Below are positions 22,146 to 33,690 of a DNA stretch of 64,000 nucleotides, one piece after another (the first letter of the stretch is position 1; each line of letters begins with the position of its first letter). The position numbers and the translations under genes were made by a program. The notes beneath the pieces are model-generated. The model had not been told where the DNA came from and searched no databases. It saw only the letters and a program-made list of their open reading frames with translations. The stretch comes from Eopsaltria australis (taxonomy: Eukaryota > Chordata > Aves > Passeriformes > Petroicidae), in the NCBI GenBank assembly GCA_034509425.1, contig JAVTVJ010000373.1, positions 1,827,497-1,891,496 on the forward strand, in the 5' to 3' direction.

Positions 22146-25100
22146 ATAAACACACCTGAGCTGTTGTGGTGACACTCAAGCTGAGGTGAATGAGCACCAA
22201 AGCCCAGGCATGGAGATGACATGGCCAGTGACCAGCATGTGGACCTCAGCTTATTTGAAAAAAAGAGGGATGGGGGGACTCCTTGGGCTGGTGGTTTCTC
22301 CACCTTCTGAATAGGAATAACCTGACTGGGATATTACCTGGACTGCAGTCAGCAGGAGGCTTGGGGAAAAACACCACCAAACAAAATCTCCCCTTCCCAA
22401 AAATCCTTTAAAGATGAATGCTGGAGCCAGCCACTATTTAAAATCACACTGAGGCTTGGTGTTGGATGCCAGCAATAATAGGCTCTGGTTTCAAGGTCTG
22501 CCAATGAGTCATTTCATGGTTACCATCATCCCAAAATGCCTTTGAGCCCTAGGGTTAAAGTGACTTGTCCACCAGGAATAATCAAAGGAAATTCGGAGAG
22601 GATTTTTGTCCCTGAGGGCGTTCTGTGGGCACTCCCCTGGATCCAGGTGGTGGATCTGCTTTCCCTGCTGGGGATACCTTCTTGCCACTGTCCAGAGCCT
22701 GCCCTGCAGCCAGGGCTCAAATTGCAGCTGCAGCAAGGAGACAGCCCTGTGTGCTCTCACAGGCCCAGTCCAGGCTGTTCATGGAGAGCCCTGGCTCAGG
22801 TCACATCCCAGCCTGGCCTCAGCCGAAAGCTGGTGGGTGTCAGAGTCTCTGGGGTCAAGCAAAGCAGGGCTCCAGCCTGCTGCTGTCACTTCTGCCTCAG
22901 CGTCAGAGCATCCAGCATCCCTTCCATGGTCCCCATCAGAGGGAGTATCAGTGCCAGGAGGAGCAGTGCATCACCAAGGGATGGTTAAAATGCAAGGAAA
23001 GGAAGGATGGGATTTGGGATTCAGCACAAATGTGGGTTTGGGTAACTCCTTTCCTCTTCACCTTGCAGGAAAGGAGTCCCTGTCTCCATCCCCCAGCCCA
23101 TGGGGATGTCACCTGGCATCATCACCTGTCTGCAACCAAATTAACACCACCTATTCAAGCGCTGTGTGAATGGTTTCAGGCAGACATGGGCTCCTGCAGC
23201 TCTCCTGTATGCTGCTCAGAGCTGGTGAGGGACCAGGCACATGTCCAGAGATGTCACAGGAGTGCAAAGTGCTGCCCAAAGCCAGCAGGAGATGAGCACT
23301 GCATCTCCCCTGCCCAGCAGCCTCATCCCTGAGATCCCAGACAGGACTCCCGTGGAATACCCAGGAGTTTGCAGGGCATGATGAGGGTTTCTAGACCAGA
23401 AGGACACCAACAGGACAAATCCTCAGCCAGTTTAGCCTTGCCAAGCTCTCTAGGCTCAAGCTGTCGAGCTGCTTCTCCTCCACTGAGTTTCAGACCTTCC
23501 ACAAGATTAAACAAGCCCTAAGAAACTCCTCTCTTCTTGTCCCCTGCACTGGTTTGGGGCTCCCCAGATCCCACATTATAAATTAATCCAGACAGAGAGA
23601 GTCTTGAGAGGCAAAGTGCAGCTGCAGCCCTGGAGTCACCCACAGCTGTGAGCCCTTGGACGAGCCCCATCCGAAACAGAAAGTTCTGCCTGTAAAGACA
23701 AAACTGGACCTGTAGCAGGAACACAGAACAGGAATTTGTCCAGAGGTCAAGAGGAGCTGGCTGTTGTGATTTTTACCTCTTCATCTGTCAGTATCGTACA
23801 CTTGGCAGGATTTTTAATGAAGAACCTGGTTGGTTTGAATACAGAGCTGGAACAAAATTATGATTTCTCCCAAAATCTTCCCATCACAGATGCAGAGAGA
23901 ATTCTTGATCCCCCAGGTCAGACCTGGCTGGTCACCACAGTGTTCTCCTGATGTGATGTCACTGTCTGGCAGTGCCCACTCTGAGCTGCCTCTGTTTTCA
24001 GAGGGAACAGACAGCCCCATTTCATGGCCAGGAGGGCAGAGAAGGGACCTGGATGACAAATGCAGGAGTTATCTTGGCCCTCTCCTAACTCAGGAATCAC
24101 ATCACCATCACACTCTTGGTTTGTTCAGACCTCAAACACTGTAGCTTTCTCCATTTTAAATATGAGTAGGGAAACTCTGGAGGGCAAGTGTGTGATGTGT
24201 ATCTCACACACAACCTGCTTAACTGGACTCTGAATTGATAATGAATCAAATCAGAAAAGCCAGGTAAAATAACTTCTTCAATTGCTCTCTCTGAACCCAG
24301 ACCTATCATATATTGGTGGCTCATTTGGTCCTTGCACTGTCTTAGCCTGGTTTTACTTTCACCACTTTGGGGTCTGCTCCTCTGACCTGGCAGTGGCTCA
24401 CATCAAAGCAGCAGCCTCGTGCTCTGTGGACACAGGTGGAACATAGAGCCCAGCCAGGAGATTCCAGGGCACACAAGCAAAATCCCAATGCCCTGTAGCA
24501 GTCAGAAGTGCTCAGCTGCTTTGGGCCAGAGTCCCAAGCAGAAAGCACGGCAAGGAAAGGGAGGGGGGCATTCCAACAGGAGCATTTCAGAGAGAGCTTC
24601 TCTTTGGCTTCCTCTCTGCAGAAAGTGGGTCTGGTTCACCTCAGGCACCCCAGCCACACGTGTGGGCAGCTTTACAGCAGCCAGGGAGATTAAATCCAGC
24701 CTTTTATTGTCCACATGAAACCTGAGTTCCTTCAGCAGACACACTGCAGGGCTTGTGGCACATGGATGAGCCACCTGGAGTCAGGTTTTTGCACACACAA
24801 ACACACTGGCTACAAGTCACCAAAATCTTCCCACCATCTGATTCCCATTGCTCCCTTCCCTTGACTTCAGCATTCCCAACAGGAATCCTGTGAGTCCCAC
24901 TATGAACAAATTTACATGAAGAGCTGTTGCCCAAACCAAAACACCATTGGGTTAAAGAGGTGACATCCAATTAAAGCTAACAATACTAATGAGCTTGAGC
25001 ATGGCAGCATCTTTAACAACACTGCCACTGTCACTTCTCTTTATGAAGTTGTGGGATTTTCCTCTGGGTGCCTTTTCAATATCAGTGCACGTGCTTTGAA

Positions 25101-25278
25101 ACCACAAGTTTTCTCCTGAGAACAGATGGTTCTGGGGGCTCTTTCAAGTGAGGGGAACCTAGCCAGGGCCTCAACTTCTGGGACACTCTTCCATCTGCAG
25201 GCTCTGCCCTTCCCCTCAGCAGCAGCTGAAGAAGACCCACATCTGATAGAAGATAAAGGTAAAACAAAGACCTGCCCT
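22146..25278. other. non-coding stretch with overlapping chance frames
   Basis: About 3.1 kb. Three long plus-strand frames overlap in 22536-23332 (150, 187 and 235 codons in different frames). Open reading in all three frames at once points to a stop-poor stretch rather than a gene. The residues are biased to Ser, Pro, Gln and Cys without a domain I know. No repeat family is recognised. Confidence 0.5.
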
Positions 25279-25350
25279 GCCAAGTGGAAGGTGTCCTTGC
25301 CAGATGAACTTTAAGGCCCCTTACAACCCAAACCATCCTATGATTCTATA
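25279..25350 (+). mobile_element. short CR1 LINE 3' end, internally deleted
   Basis: A sense remnant: GCCAAGTGGAAGGTGTCCTT, then a jump to GATGAACTTTAAGGCCCC, TTACAACCCAAACC, ATCCTATG and ATTCTATA. Compared with the copies at 5993 and 18940 it lacks the 'CCCATGGCAGGGG' part, so it has an internal deletion of roughly 20-25 bases. Confidence 0.87.
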
Positions 25351-26618
25351 GTGTCAAGACGACTAAAGGGAAAACCCTGGGTGTGGGAAGTGCTGGGTTT
25401 ACCAAGATCCATGGACCATGCAAGGCCACAGCAAAAAATGCACCCCATGCACACAAACACAGTGCCCTCCTAGTCAGGACCTCAACGCAACATTAAATCA
25501 CTCTCACTGTGGTTTTTATAGGCCTGGCAGCAAACCTTGTTTAGCTACAGAGACAGCTCCTGGGTTATGATGTCTGGAAGTCAAGGTGGGGCTTTGGAAT
25601 ACCAAAGTTTGCAGTGTGGTCCTGTGTGCTTGAATCCCACCTGAAGAGTGACAAGCAGATCTCACGTGGGATGTGAGAGCAGAAGGAAAGTGCCTTGGAC
25701 TGGAGAAACCACAGCCCACAGCACCACCTCACTCTGACAGCACAACCCTGATCACTGTCCCTTGTCCTCACCCTGCCAGTGCCACAGCTCCTCTCTGCCT
25801 GGATCCATCCCTGCTGTGAGCATCTAAATGAGGAGTGCAGAATCCAGATCAGCAGTGATGGCTTAGGAAAGAGACAGGTCCCTGCAGACAGCGATTCACA
25901 GCCTTGAGAGCAGCCTGCTGCGGAGATGTCACTTTGCCTTGCAGTTGGTGACTGTGCTTACAGCTGTTTCCCTCAGTTAAGTGCTCATATTACACAGCTT
26001 AATCAGAATCTGTGGCCTGTAATGCAGATTTTAAATCATCTCCTAAACCTTTCCTTTAGGGGAGTAAGGACACCTCATGAGCAGGCCAGCAGCAACCAAC
26101 TACACATTTCCTCCATGCACAAAGACCCTTCCTCCATCAAGCTTCTGTCCCTTAAAGAAGGTTCAGCCAGGCAAACTTAACCCAAGACAGTCCTGGGGAG
26201 GCCAGGGAGTTCTGCAAATACAATATGTTGGGATTAACAGCCCTGTTCATCAATAACAGGTAATGTGACCTGACAGGTATTGATTGGGCAGCGTGGTGTC
26301 ACATTTGCTGTGTATATAGGTCACGCAGGCACAGGCACTTCACATAATTGTGTCCCATCTGAGCACCCCGAGCACAGGGCATCCCTTCTGGGTCACTCCT
26401 CTGCCTCCCTGGCCTGCTCTCATCCCAGCCAAGAGATCACCTTCGTTAGTCTCCAGCACTAATGACGTTCCTGTTGATGTCTGGGGCAGGGAAGTTGGCA
26501 TTTTTCAAGGTGTAATTATAAGGCCATGTGTCTGTTTTTAGCCCACCTCCACATCTTCCCCTCCCCTCATGGCCAAGCTCATTTTACGTTTGCCCTGCTG
26601 GTGGGAAAAATGTGAAAT
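25351..26618. other. non-coding stretch, nothing recognised
   Basis: Unique DNA with no supportable gene or repeat. Confidence 0.5.
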
Positions 26619-26929
26619 GAGCAGGGGAGGAACAGGAGCTGCAACAGCTGAGGTGAGTGTGCTTGGGTGGGACAGAGCTGGACTGGGGAAGATATGGGAT
26701 GGGAAAGGTTTTAGGCCAGTAGGGTTGGGAGAAGTGAATTTTAGGGTTAGAGTGGTGAGAAGGGAGGGTGGTGGGACAGAACACAGTGGGATGTCCCTGC
26801 GAGGATGTTCTTTGAGAGCAAGGGAATGCAGTTGCCCTAAATCCCTCCACCTCTCCACCCCTCCAAACCTCCATCTCTCCACCCCTACATCCCACCACCC
26901 CTGCACTCCCCATTTTTCCATCCTTCCAT

Positions 26930-26930
<1 letters not shown>
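26619..26930. repeat. G-rich then C-rich strand-biased block
   Basis: From about 26619 to 26790 the plus strand has many GGG and GGGG runs, including TTTTAGGGTTAGAG near 26740. From about 26835 to 26930 it switches to a C-rich series of 'CTCCACC'-type words. Opposed G-rich and C-rich arms on one strand could pair, or form G-quadruplex and i-motif structures. The 192- and 198-codon frames on opposite strands across it are composition artefacts. Confidence 0.55.

Positions 26931-26965
<35 letters not shown>
26931..26965. repeat. (CA)17 microsatellite
   Basis: About 17 uninterrupted CA dinucleotides, ending in CGCAG. Confidence 0.97.
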
Positions 26966-26968
<3 letters not shown>

Positions 26969-28061
26969 GAGGACTGGTGTCCCACTGCCCCACAAGGAGC
27001 AGTGAGACCTCCATCTCCCCACTATTTTTAACCTCCAGCAAGAGAACATTACTAAAAACAACCCATGCTATGGTTTCACCGTTGGGTGAAGGATCTGCCT
27101 GTGCACCTACCCCCACTGCCTGGGCAGATGGCAGGAACGAGCTCTTGGTTTGGCATTTCTATTAAACCACCTTGCTGTGACATTTTTTCTCATTTTTCAC
27201 TCCCCTCTCTCCAACCACAACAACCTTCAAGCCAGCTTGTGAGGGAAGAGGAACTCATGCTGACATTTTTCTTTTCTTTCTCTTGTGGTTCCTCAAATGA
27301 TTAATAGAGAATGTGGGACTTGTGCACTTCCCACTTAGGAAAAACCGAAATAAGTCTACGGGGAAATTCTTGGGGTTCCATCTTGCAAAGTTAACCAGAT
27401 AATCCCAGAAATTGGGAGTCCTGGATCTGTCTCCTGAATAAAGAAAACAAGACATTCTCCTCCATTGGAAGAGGCTGTGCTTTGTACAGCAATAGCAATA
27501 AGACAAACAACAATGTTTTCCCGGTGGTTTTAAAAGCAGCCAGAAAACAGGAAGAATTTTTCATGATGAGTTTTGCAAAGAAATGTAGTGGTTTAAGGTT
27601 TACTTTTACAATGCCAGAGAGCAGGAGGAGATGGTGGAGAGCAGTAATTTGAAATATTTCAAACCACTCAGACATTGTTTAGCTCATATCTAACCTTTCT
27701 GAAGCACTGCAGACACCCATGGAAAGGAGAGGAAAATCCAGCCTGGGCTGCTGTGCAGAGAAACCTTATGTTTTATAGTCTGGTTTTCTGTTCCAGGTCC
27801 CCAGGATGTGAGCTCCAGGGATGGGAATGGGTCCTTCTGGAGCTACTGGGCTCTGGGACCATCAGATATTATCATTAGGCTTAGTGGTAACAGGTCATGT
27901 TCTCCATATTTCTTACTGATGTTATGCCTGATCCAAATCTTGTGTCAAAACACGGAAACCAGGAGACTAAAAAGTCATCATTTCTCCTGATATTTCCCTG
28001 TTTAAGTGATGCAGATGAGAGCTGTTCTCAGCTTTCCTTAGGGCATTTAATGGCATCATCC
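26966..28061. other. non-coding stretch, nothing recognised
   Basis: Unique DNA with no supportable gene or repeat. Confidence 0.5.
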
Positions 28062-28148
28062 TTTGGTGGACTCGGCAGTGCTGGGTTAAGGCTGGACTTG
28101 ATGATCTTAGAGGTCTTTCCCAACCTTGGTGATTCTGTTTCTATGATC
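28062..28148 (+). mobile_element. CR1 LINE 3' end, second tail type
   Basis: A sense fragment: TTGGTGGACTCGGCAGTGCT, GGGTTAAGGCTGGACTTGAT, GATCTTAGAGGTCTTTCC, CAACCTTGGTGATTCTG and a TTCTATGA tail. It matches the end of the longer copy at 50255-50659 (GTGCTGGGTCAACAGTTGG, then ATAGGTCTTTTCCAACCTTA) rather than the CCATGGCAGGG type. At least two CR1 subfamilies with octamer tails are therefore present in the window. Confidence 0.88.
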
Positions 28149-28189
28149 ATAAGGCTGAAGGAAAGACATTAAAGTTGTGACTTTTGGAT

Positions 28190-28325
28190 TGCAGACATTG
28201 AGCAGCTCATTAGCATCCTCATTAAACTCGCTGCTGGATGGTGATATTAATATGAGTGATTAACAACATTATGGATATTTAACATTGGAAATTAAAAAAT
28301 GAGTCATTGGGTCCTTTCACAGACT
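28190..28325. other. ATTA-rich block, possible conserved element
   Basis: Dense TAAT/ATTA cores (CTCATTAGCATCCTCATTAA at 28207-28226, GATATTAATATGAGTGATTAA at 28243-28263 minus its final base, further AATTAAAA) sit in AT-rich DNA that is not a simple repeat. This pattern is typical of homeodomain-bound enhancers but also common by chance in AT-rich DNA. Confidence 0.22.
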
Positions 28326-29202
28326 GCAAGGTTGCTTTAAAGTTGAGAAAACATATTTCAGGCTTTTAAGCTTTTTCTGCCCAAATGTGAGGCCTCAAAA
28401 GCTTCTCTTAGAAAACTGAAAGAAAAAATTCCAGGATCTGGGCAATGGAAAAAAAAAACCCCAAGAGATGACAGCCTGGGAGCCTTGAATCCTGCCACAG
28501 CAAAGATCAAAACACTGGATTCCCGTACTGCAATCTTGATTACGAGATGCTCCAGTGGTTTATTTTGCCTTGCAGAATGTTTGTTGAAGGGAGGAGAGTT
28601 TCTCATGGATGTGTCCCAGAGCTCTGTGTGTGCATGGTGTGTGTTGGAGAGGCAGCTCAGTGTTTTTACCCACTGTGTTTGACTTGTGCAAAAACAAAGG
28701 GAAAGCAGCAGCTTCGTGTAAGGCTCAGAAGCAAATGGTAAAATTAAAATGCAAGGGCTCGTTTTGGGATAAGGCTGTGGGACTGAGCTGAAATCTGCTA
28801 CACGTGTTGCTCCAGTCTTAACTTTTTTGTAGTTCTGGAAGGGATCAGAGAGCAAAGCTGTTGACTTCACCATGTGTTTGCAGATCAGGCTGGGGGGAAA
28901 AATCCCTTCCATGCTCCAGTTTTCTTATGCCATGGAGAAAGAGAGCAACATCCTACACTCAGGACAGGGAGAGATTTCTCTGTTTTGACATGTGGGAGGA
29001 ATCACTCCCCTCCAGTGAGTCTCTCAGCATGGAAATGGGCAGGGATACATGACCCTTTAGGGATCCCAGCCTCAAAAACCAAAATGTGCAGCACAATGAA
29101 ACCACAAAATAAGGAAGAGAGGGGAATGTCTTACAACCTACCAAAGTTAGCATCAGTACCAAGGATAAAGGATGCTGGCACTGACTGATGGAAGAGATGG
29201 AG
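28326..29202. other. non-coding stretch, nothing recognised
   Basis: Unique DNA. The minus-strand frame 28358-28912 (184 codons) overlaps plus frames and has no motif I recognise. A short A-run lies near 28449. Confidence 0.5.
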
Positions 29203-29248
29203 GGATGGATGGATGGATGGATGGATGGATGGATGGATGGATGGATGG
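29203..29248. repeat. (GGAT)11 microsatellite
   Basis: Eleven and a half perfect GGAT tetramers. The complement frame gives a repeated Ile-His-Pro-Ser peptide that is an artefact. Confidence 0.97.
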
Positions 29249-29789
29249 GCAAAGAGATTCAAGAGATCCAGCCTCTGAACTGATTTGGGTTTTGATACAC
29301 AAAATGCATGGCCAGGTTCCCAGTTAAATTCAACTGTACCTTTTCTGTCATATGACTTCAAAAACATCCTGATCCTTCTTGTTATAGGCACACACACACA
29401 CATGCATATACATATATTTAAAGCAAATTTTATTTGGGAAAAAATTCTCTAAGGCTGCCATTGCCCCAGAAATGTAATAGCAGGGTCTGATGATCAGCCA
29501 TTTACGTGTGCATTTGGAAGATCATGAGGACTGGAGCAGCCTTGGTACTTCCTTCAGTGACCTTGTGGTTCTGGGCTCTGCATAAAGTATCATCTGCAAG
29601 AGAACCTCACTGTCCCTCATATAAAGGAAAATTGTAATAACCCAGTTTTTGTAGAGAAAGTAAAACAAGACAATTTTTATTGTTAATGTGTGTCTCTGCT
29701 GCAATAGCTTCTGCAAGCACCAGGGTCTCCTGATACTTTTGTATTTCACAAAAACACATTGAAGAAAGGATGTCAGCCTTATATGACCT
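29249..29789. other. non-coding stretch with short CA/TA repeat
   Basis: Unique DNA. A CA run at about 29389-29402 leads into CATGCATATACATATATTTA. Confidence 0.55.
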
Positions 29790-29870
29790 CCTAGAGCTGG
29801 GAGGCAGGGCCAGGATTAGGACTCCAGTTCTCAGCTCCCAGTGCTGGATTCTCCTTATTAACTGACACCT
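29790..29870 (-). mobile_element. possible MIR-like SINE remnant, antisense
   Basis: On the minus strand it reads CAGCACTGGGAGCTGAGAAC, GGAGTCCTAATCCTGGCCCT, GCCTCCCAGCT. The order resembles the 5' part of MIR or a related tRNA-derived SINE (a GGGCTCTGGAG block, then TTCGAATCCTGGCTCTGCC). Only about 80 bp align by eye and the divergence is high. Confidence 0.33.
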
Positions 29871-30943
29871 CATCATTACAATAATGAGATCATCCCTGTT
29901 ATTTAATTACATTCTCCTTGTTGCTGCAAATCCTCGGTGTGGCAATCCAAGCACTTGCTTTCTAAGGTTAGCAGGAACACAGAGAAACATTTCCTGCCTT
30001 GCAAGGAAGGCGTATCACCTGCATCTGGCCTGACATCAGCTTTTTCCTGCTGTGGCCCTGGAAAAGCTGAACTCACAGGCATGCCAGTGCTCTGAGCAGT
30101 GGCACTGCCAGCACACACCTCCCTGTTCAAACATTCAGATGTGAGTTTAATTTTGCAAACCTGTGGGATTCCTCAAGCACTGCTCATACCAGGGAAGTGA
30201 AGCAAATACAGGATCAAGGCTTCTGGGCCTACAACCCATTTGCTGGTTGCAGAGCTGTTGCTTTTTAGGGTGCAAGCCAGGATTAGGTTCCCTGCTGCAA
30301 GGGGGTTTGGACACGATGGGATCTGACTCTTTGTTCAGCTCTCCTTGGCATTGTACAAGAGACACTCTTGCCTCTGTCATTTTAAATCACAGCTTCTGAA
30401 AGTGAGGAGTTGTTACCTCTGGGAAGACCTGTTGCTTCTTGTGCTTGTAGTGCTATGGCAGAGTCTGGGCAACTTTTATTACACACCATTAACTCCTGAT
30501 ACATGGGGGTAAACTAGGGGTCAGGGGAGAGCATGTATTAGCAAAAATCTTGCATGCAGGGCTGGACTCCACCACAACTTCATTGAGGGACGAGGCACAA
30601 AGATGGCAGCAGCAGCAGCACCATGGAAGGACCACACAGTAACTACCACCATTAAAAGTTATTCCATGAAAAGAAGAGCACTGGAAGAGAAAAGCCTGGA
30701 ATGACTTCTTGGGTGATGGCTCCAGGCTGCTCCCAGCTCTGCCTGCAATTCCCCAGCTCTCCCAGGGGTGTTGCATTTTTGGCAGCCTGTGTCGCCCTGG
30801 CCGAGACTGGAGGTGGCTGAGTTTCTGGGTGTGAGGAAAAGGCAGTTGTGCGAGTCACAGCACGGCTCGTGCACCGATCACTCCCTGCCACAGCTCCTGG
30901 CTACCAGGGCTACCAGCACTTCCCAGCATGACTCCTGTTTCTC
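29871..30943. other. non-coding stretch, nothing recognised
   Basis: Unique DNA with no supportable gene. Confidence 0.5.
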
Positions 30944-30982
30944 TTGGCTCTGTCCCCTTGGCTCTGTCCCCTTGGCTCTGTT
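30944..30982. repeat. 14-bp tandem repeat, 2.8 copies
   Basis: The unit TTGGCTCTGTCCCC occurs at 30944-30957 and 30958-30971 without change, followed by a partial third copy, TTGGCTCTGTT, at 30972-30982. This is a small, recent-looking tandem duplication. Confidence 0.9.
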
Positions 30983-33340
30983 GGCATTCCCAGTTAGGCA
31001 GCCCAGGTTCTGAGGAATGTGTGTGATTTACGTGCTGAACATTTTGGCCAAGGAAGAATTTAGTCCCAGCTTGGGAAGATCTACAAGTTCATGTCTTAAC
31101 TGCACAAACATTCTTTTATAGCTTCTTTCACTTCTCGTATCTCAGGAAATTAGGCCTCATCTCACTTTTACATTCATTTTCAAGATGTGTTTATCTAGGT
31201 TGCCTGAGAGATAAACAAGCAAAGTTTCTTCCTCATTCCAGGTGCTAGTTTTCCATCTCTGCCACTCCTGGCTGGACAGAGGTGCTTGGTATGCCTGAGC
31301 AGATGCCCCAACTTCTCTCTCCGCCAACCTTTCACCACTTCATTACAACTTTGCTCCGTGCTGCCAGAAAGGAGCCAATAGTTCCCCAGGGCAGGGCTGT
31401 GTATCTGGGCAGACTGGGAGGGTCTAGCATACTTTTCAGTGCTGGAATAATTAACAATTAAGTCCTTAATTAATAGCTCACATGTATTTCCACCGGCATC
31501 TGAAGCACTTTTCAATGGCTGGATGAGTAAAGGCTCCTCACATATTTAAGTCTAGAGTAATAATGCTTGAAGAAAAAAAATCAGAGGCAACTCCTCCTAC
31601 ATCCCAGAGAGATGTGGAGACTTCCTGTTAGACAGACAGATGCTGCCTTTCCTCCAGACATCTGGAGAAGGGAGCTTTGATGCTGATGGTGGGAAATGTT
31701 CTTGGCTTGCTCTGGCTGGATGAGAAACCGCTGCTATCTGAGACAGCGACTTCGCCATGTCTGTCCTCCCACCAGTCACTGGGACTGCAAGAACCAGGAA
31801 CTGGGAGAGAAAAGCCACTCAGCAATTGCATTAGGATGTGCAGTGGGGGGAAATACCCTGTTAGTATTCCCAGTAAATCTGCAGTTGTTCTCATTGCTCA
31901 GCTCCTTTGCTTTCTCTCATCAGCACGTGAACTTGTGCCCATAGATGCATCTGAGCAGTGATGCTAAACATGAAACTGAGGATGGAAAAGACCTTGCTTC
32001 TATTTATTATAATGCAACTCCTGCAGAATTTTAACACTCCTGTCCCCATTTTTCAGAATAGGAAAAAGGGAAGAGCAAGTTTTACACACAAGCAAGCTCA
32101 AAGCCAGCCTTTTACCTGAGTGGGATGTTCAGGTTGTATGCAAAAAACCCCTGCTTTACTAAAAACATCATTTCCCACTAGAATCAAAGGCAAAAAAAAT
32201 TTGGTGGAAAATTTCCAGCCAGTCCAAGTGTCAGTTCCCAAGCCTGAGTATGGCTATCCTATGTGGGACAGATAAACCCATCAGACACTCTGGTCCTGAG
32301 ATAATATGGCTGTGTACTGCCTCAGACAAACAGGTTGACTCAAAGTCCGGAATTTAAAATGCATTTGACTTCAGCGCAATAAAATCAAAAGGAAAACAAG
32401 AAACCTGAAGCAGCACTGCCATCGTTAACCCATGGTGCTGCTGCCATGAATGTCATATTTGTGTGCCTGGAGTGCAACTGAACTCCTCGGGGTGGTCTTT
32501 TATGTACCTGTAAAGCAGTGTCTACATGTACAGCACTCTGTAAATAAATAATGCACGGCAATAACCCTTAATAAAATAGGCTGGATGTTGGGGCAATTTG
32601 GCTGTTCAGCTGGATTGCTGCTGACAATTCAGAGGGCTGATTTATGGCTTTGAGGTCATTCTGGGAAATATTATACCATGGTTTTGTCATCCTGTTGCCA
32701 TGTTTTTCTGATTATTTGTATATTTTTATGTTGAGAGAAGCAAGCACGATTCCATTATGCTACAGACTTGAAGTCAGAAGAGAACGTCACAGTCTTCTTT
32801 GTGCTCCAGCTGCTTCTTGCCAAACCAGTGGTTTTCCATTTGTGGCCTGTGAGTAATGGTGGGTGTAAAGGCAATTTCAGAAGGGTCTGTAAAAGGATTT
32901 GTTTTCCCAAAGATTTCCACAAGCTTCTGGCTCCAACAATATCTCAGAAAATATTGAAACCTATTTTGAAGGTGTCAAGGAGCAGGGCCCTCCTTGTGTT
33001 CATCACCACCATCTGTTTGCATCTTGCTTTCCACTTGGATCTCTCTCTCTCCAGACCTCTGGATTTCATTTTGGCTTTGTCTGTTCAACAGCAGAGCGCT
33101 GTGCCGAGAGCTGCTCTGGTGAGATGGTTTGCAGCCTACAGCACTGGGGTGCCTGGTGGGACAGTGATTATTCCTGAGGTTTCCACTATACCTTCACTGT
33201 GTGTTCCACTATCAAGAGGGAAATTAAAGGAAATTCCTTGAAGATCTTGGGGTGGACTCCATGAAGGAGGCTTAAAATCCCAACAGTCTCTGCCAATGTG
33301 GTACCCTTTCCTGTTCCCACATTTAATGATTTATTTCTTA
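30983..33340. other. non-coding stretch, nothing recognised
   Basis: About 2.4 kb. The 157-codon plus frame at 32768-33241 is not recognised. Near 32505-32575 a run of CTGTAAAGCAGTGTCTACAT and TGTAAATAAATAATGC is followed by AATAAAAT, which looks like the end of an old repeat or a 3' UTR but cannot be assigned. Confidence 0.45.
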
Positions 33341-33690
33341 AAATCATGGAATAGTTTAGGTTGGAATGGACTTTTATGATCGTCTTTTCCCAGCTTCCCT
33401 CTCTGATGAACGGGGACATCTCAGCTAGACCAGGTTGCTCAAAGCACTGTCCAAACCAACCCTGAATATTTCCACCACCTCTCTGTGCCAGTGTTTTACC
33501 ACCCCAACTGTAAAAACCTTCTTCCTTGTCTCTAGTTTGAATTTACCCTCCTTCATTTAAAGACCATTACCCTTTGTTCTATCACTAAAAGCCCTACTAA
33601 AAAGTTTTTCCCCATGTTTCTTCTATGCCCCCTTCAAGTCCTGAAAGGCCTCAGCAAGGCCTTCCCAGAGCCTTCACTTCTCCACAGGTT
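33341..33690 (-). mobile_element. CR1 LINE 3' end, antisense, about 350 bp
   Basis: On the plus strand it starts with AAATCATGGAATAGTTTAGG and TTGGAATGGACTTTTATGAT, passes the GACCAGGTTGCTCAAAGCA block, and continues into the CR1 part rarely kept in this window: GTGCCAGTGTTTTACCACCC, CTTCCTTGTCTCTAGTTTGA, ATTACCCTTTGTTCTATCAC, CTACTAAAAAGTTTTTCCCC, CCCCCTTCAAGTCCTGAAAG and CCAGAGCCTTCACTTCTCCA. It is one of the longer copies here. It shows many substitutions and no expanded tail, which suggests an old insertion. Confidence 0.93.

Noticed and set aside
22536..23332. Three long overlapping plus-strand frames of 150, 187 and 235 codons
   Set aside because: Open reading in all three frames at once indicates low stop density, not coding. 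Residue bias and absence of motifs agree.
26735..26755. TTTTAGGGTTAGAG as an interstitial telomere repeat
   Set aside because: Only one TTAGGG unit is intact. It fits the local G-rich bias.
26538..27165. 192-codon minus frame and 198-codon plus frame over the same DNA
   Set aside because: Opposed G-rich and C-rich low-complexity arms plus a CA array explain both. The Cys-Val and Thr-His runs come from the CA repeat.
32505..32580. CTGTAAAGCAGTG and TGTAAATAAATAATGC with AATAAAAT, like an old SINE or 3' UTR end
   Set aside because: No body of an element or exon could be identified upstream.
32768..33241. 157-codon plus frame with hydrophobic stretches
   Set aside because: No family resemblance, overlaps another open frame, and ends just before a CR1 copy.
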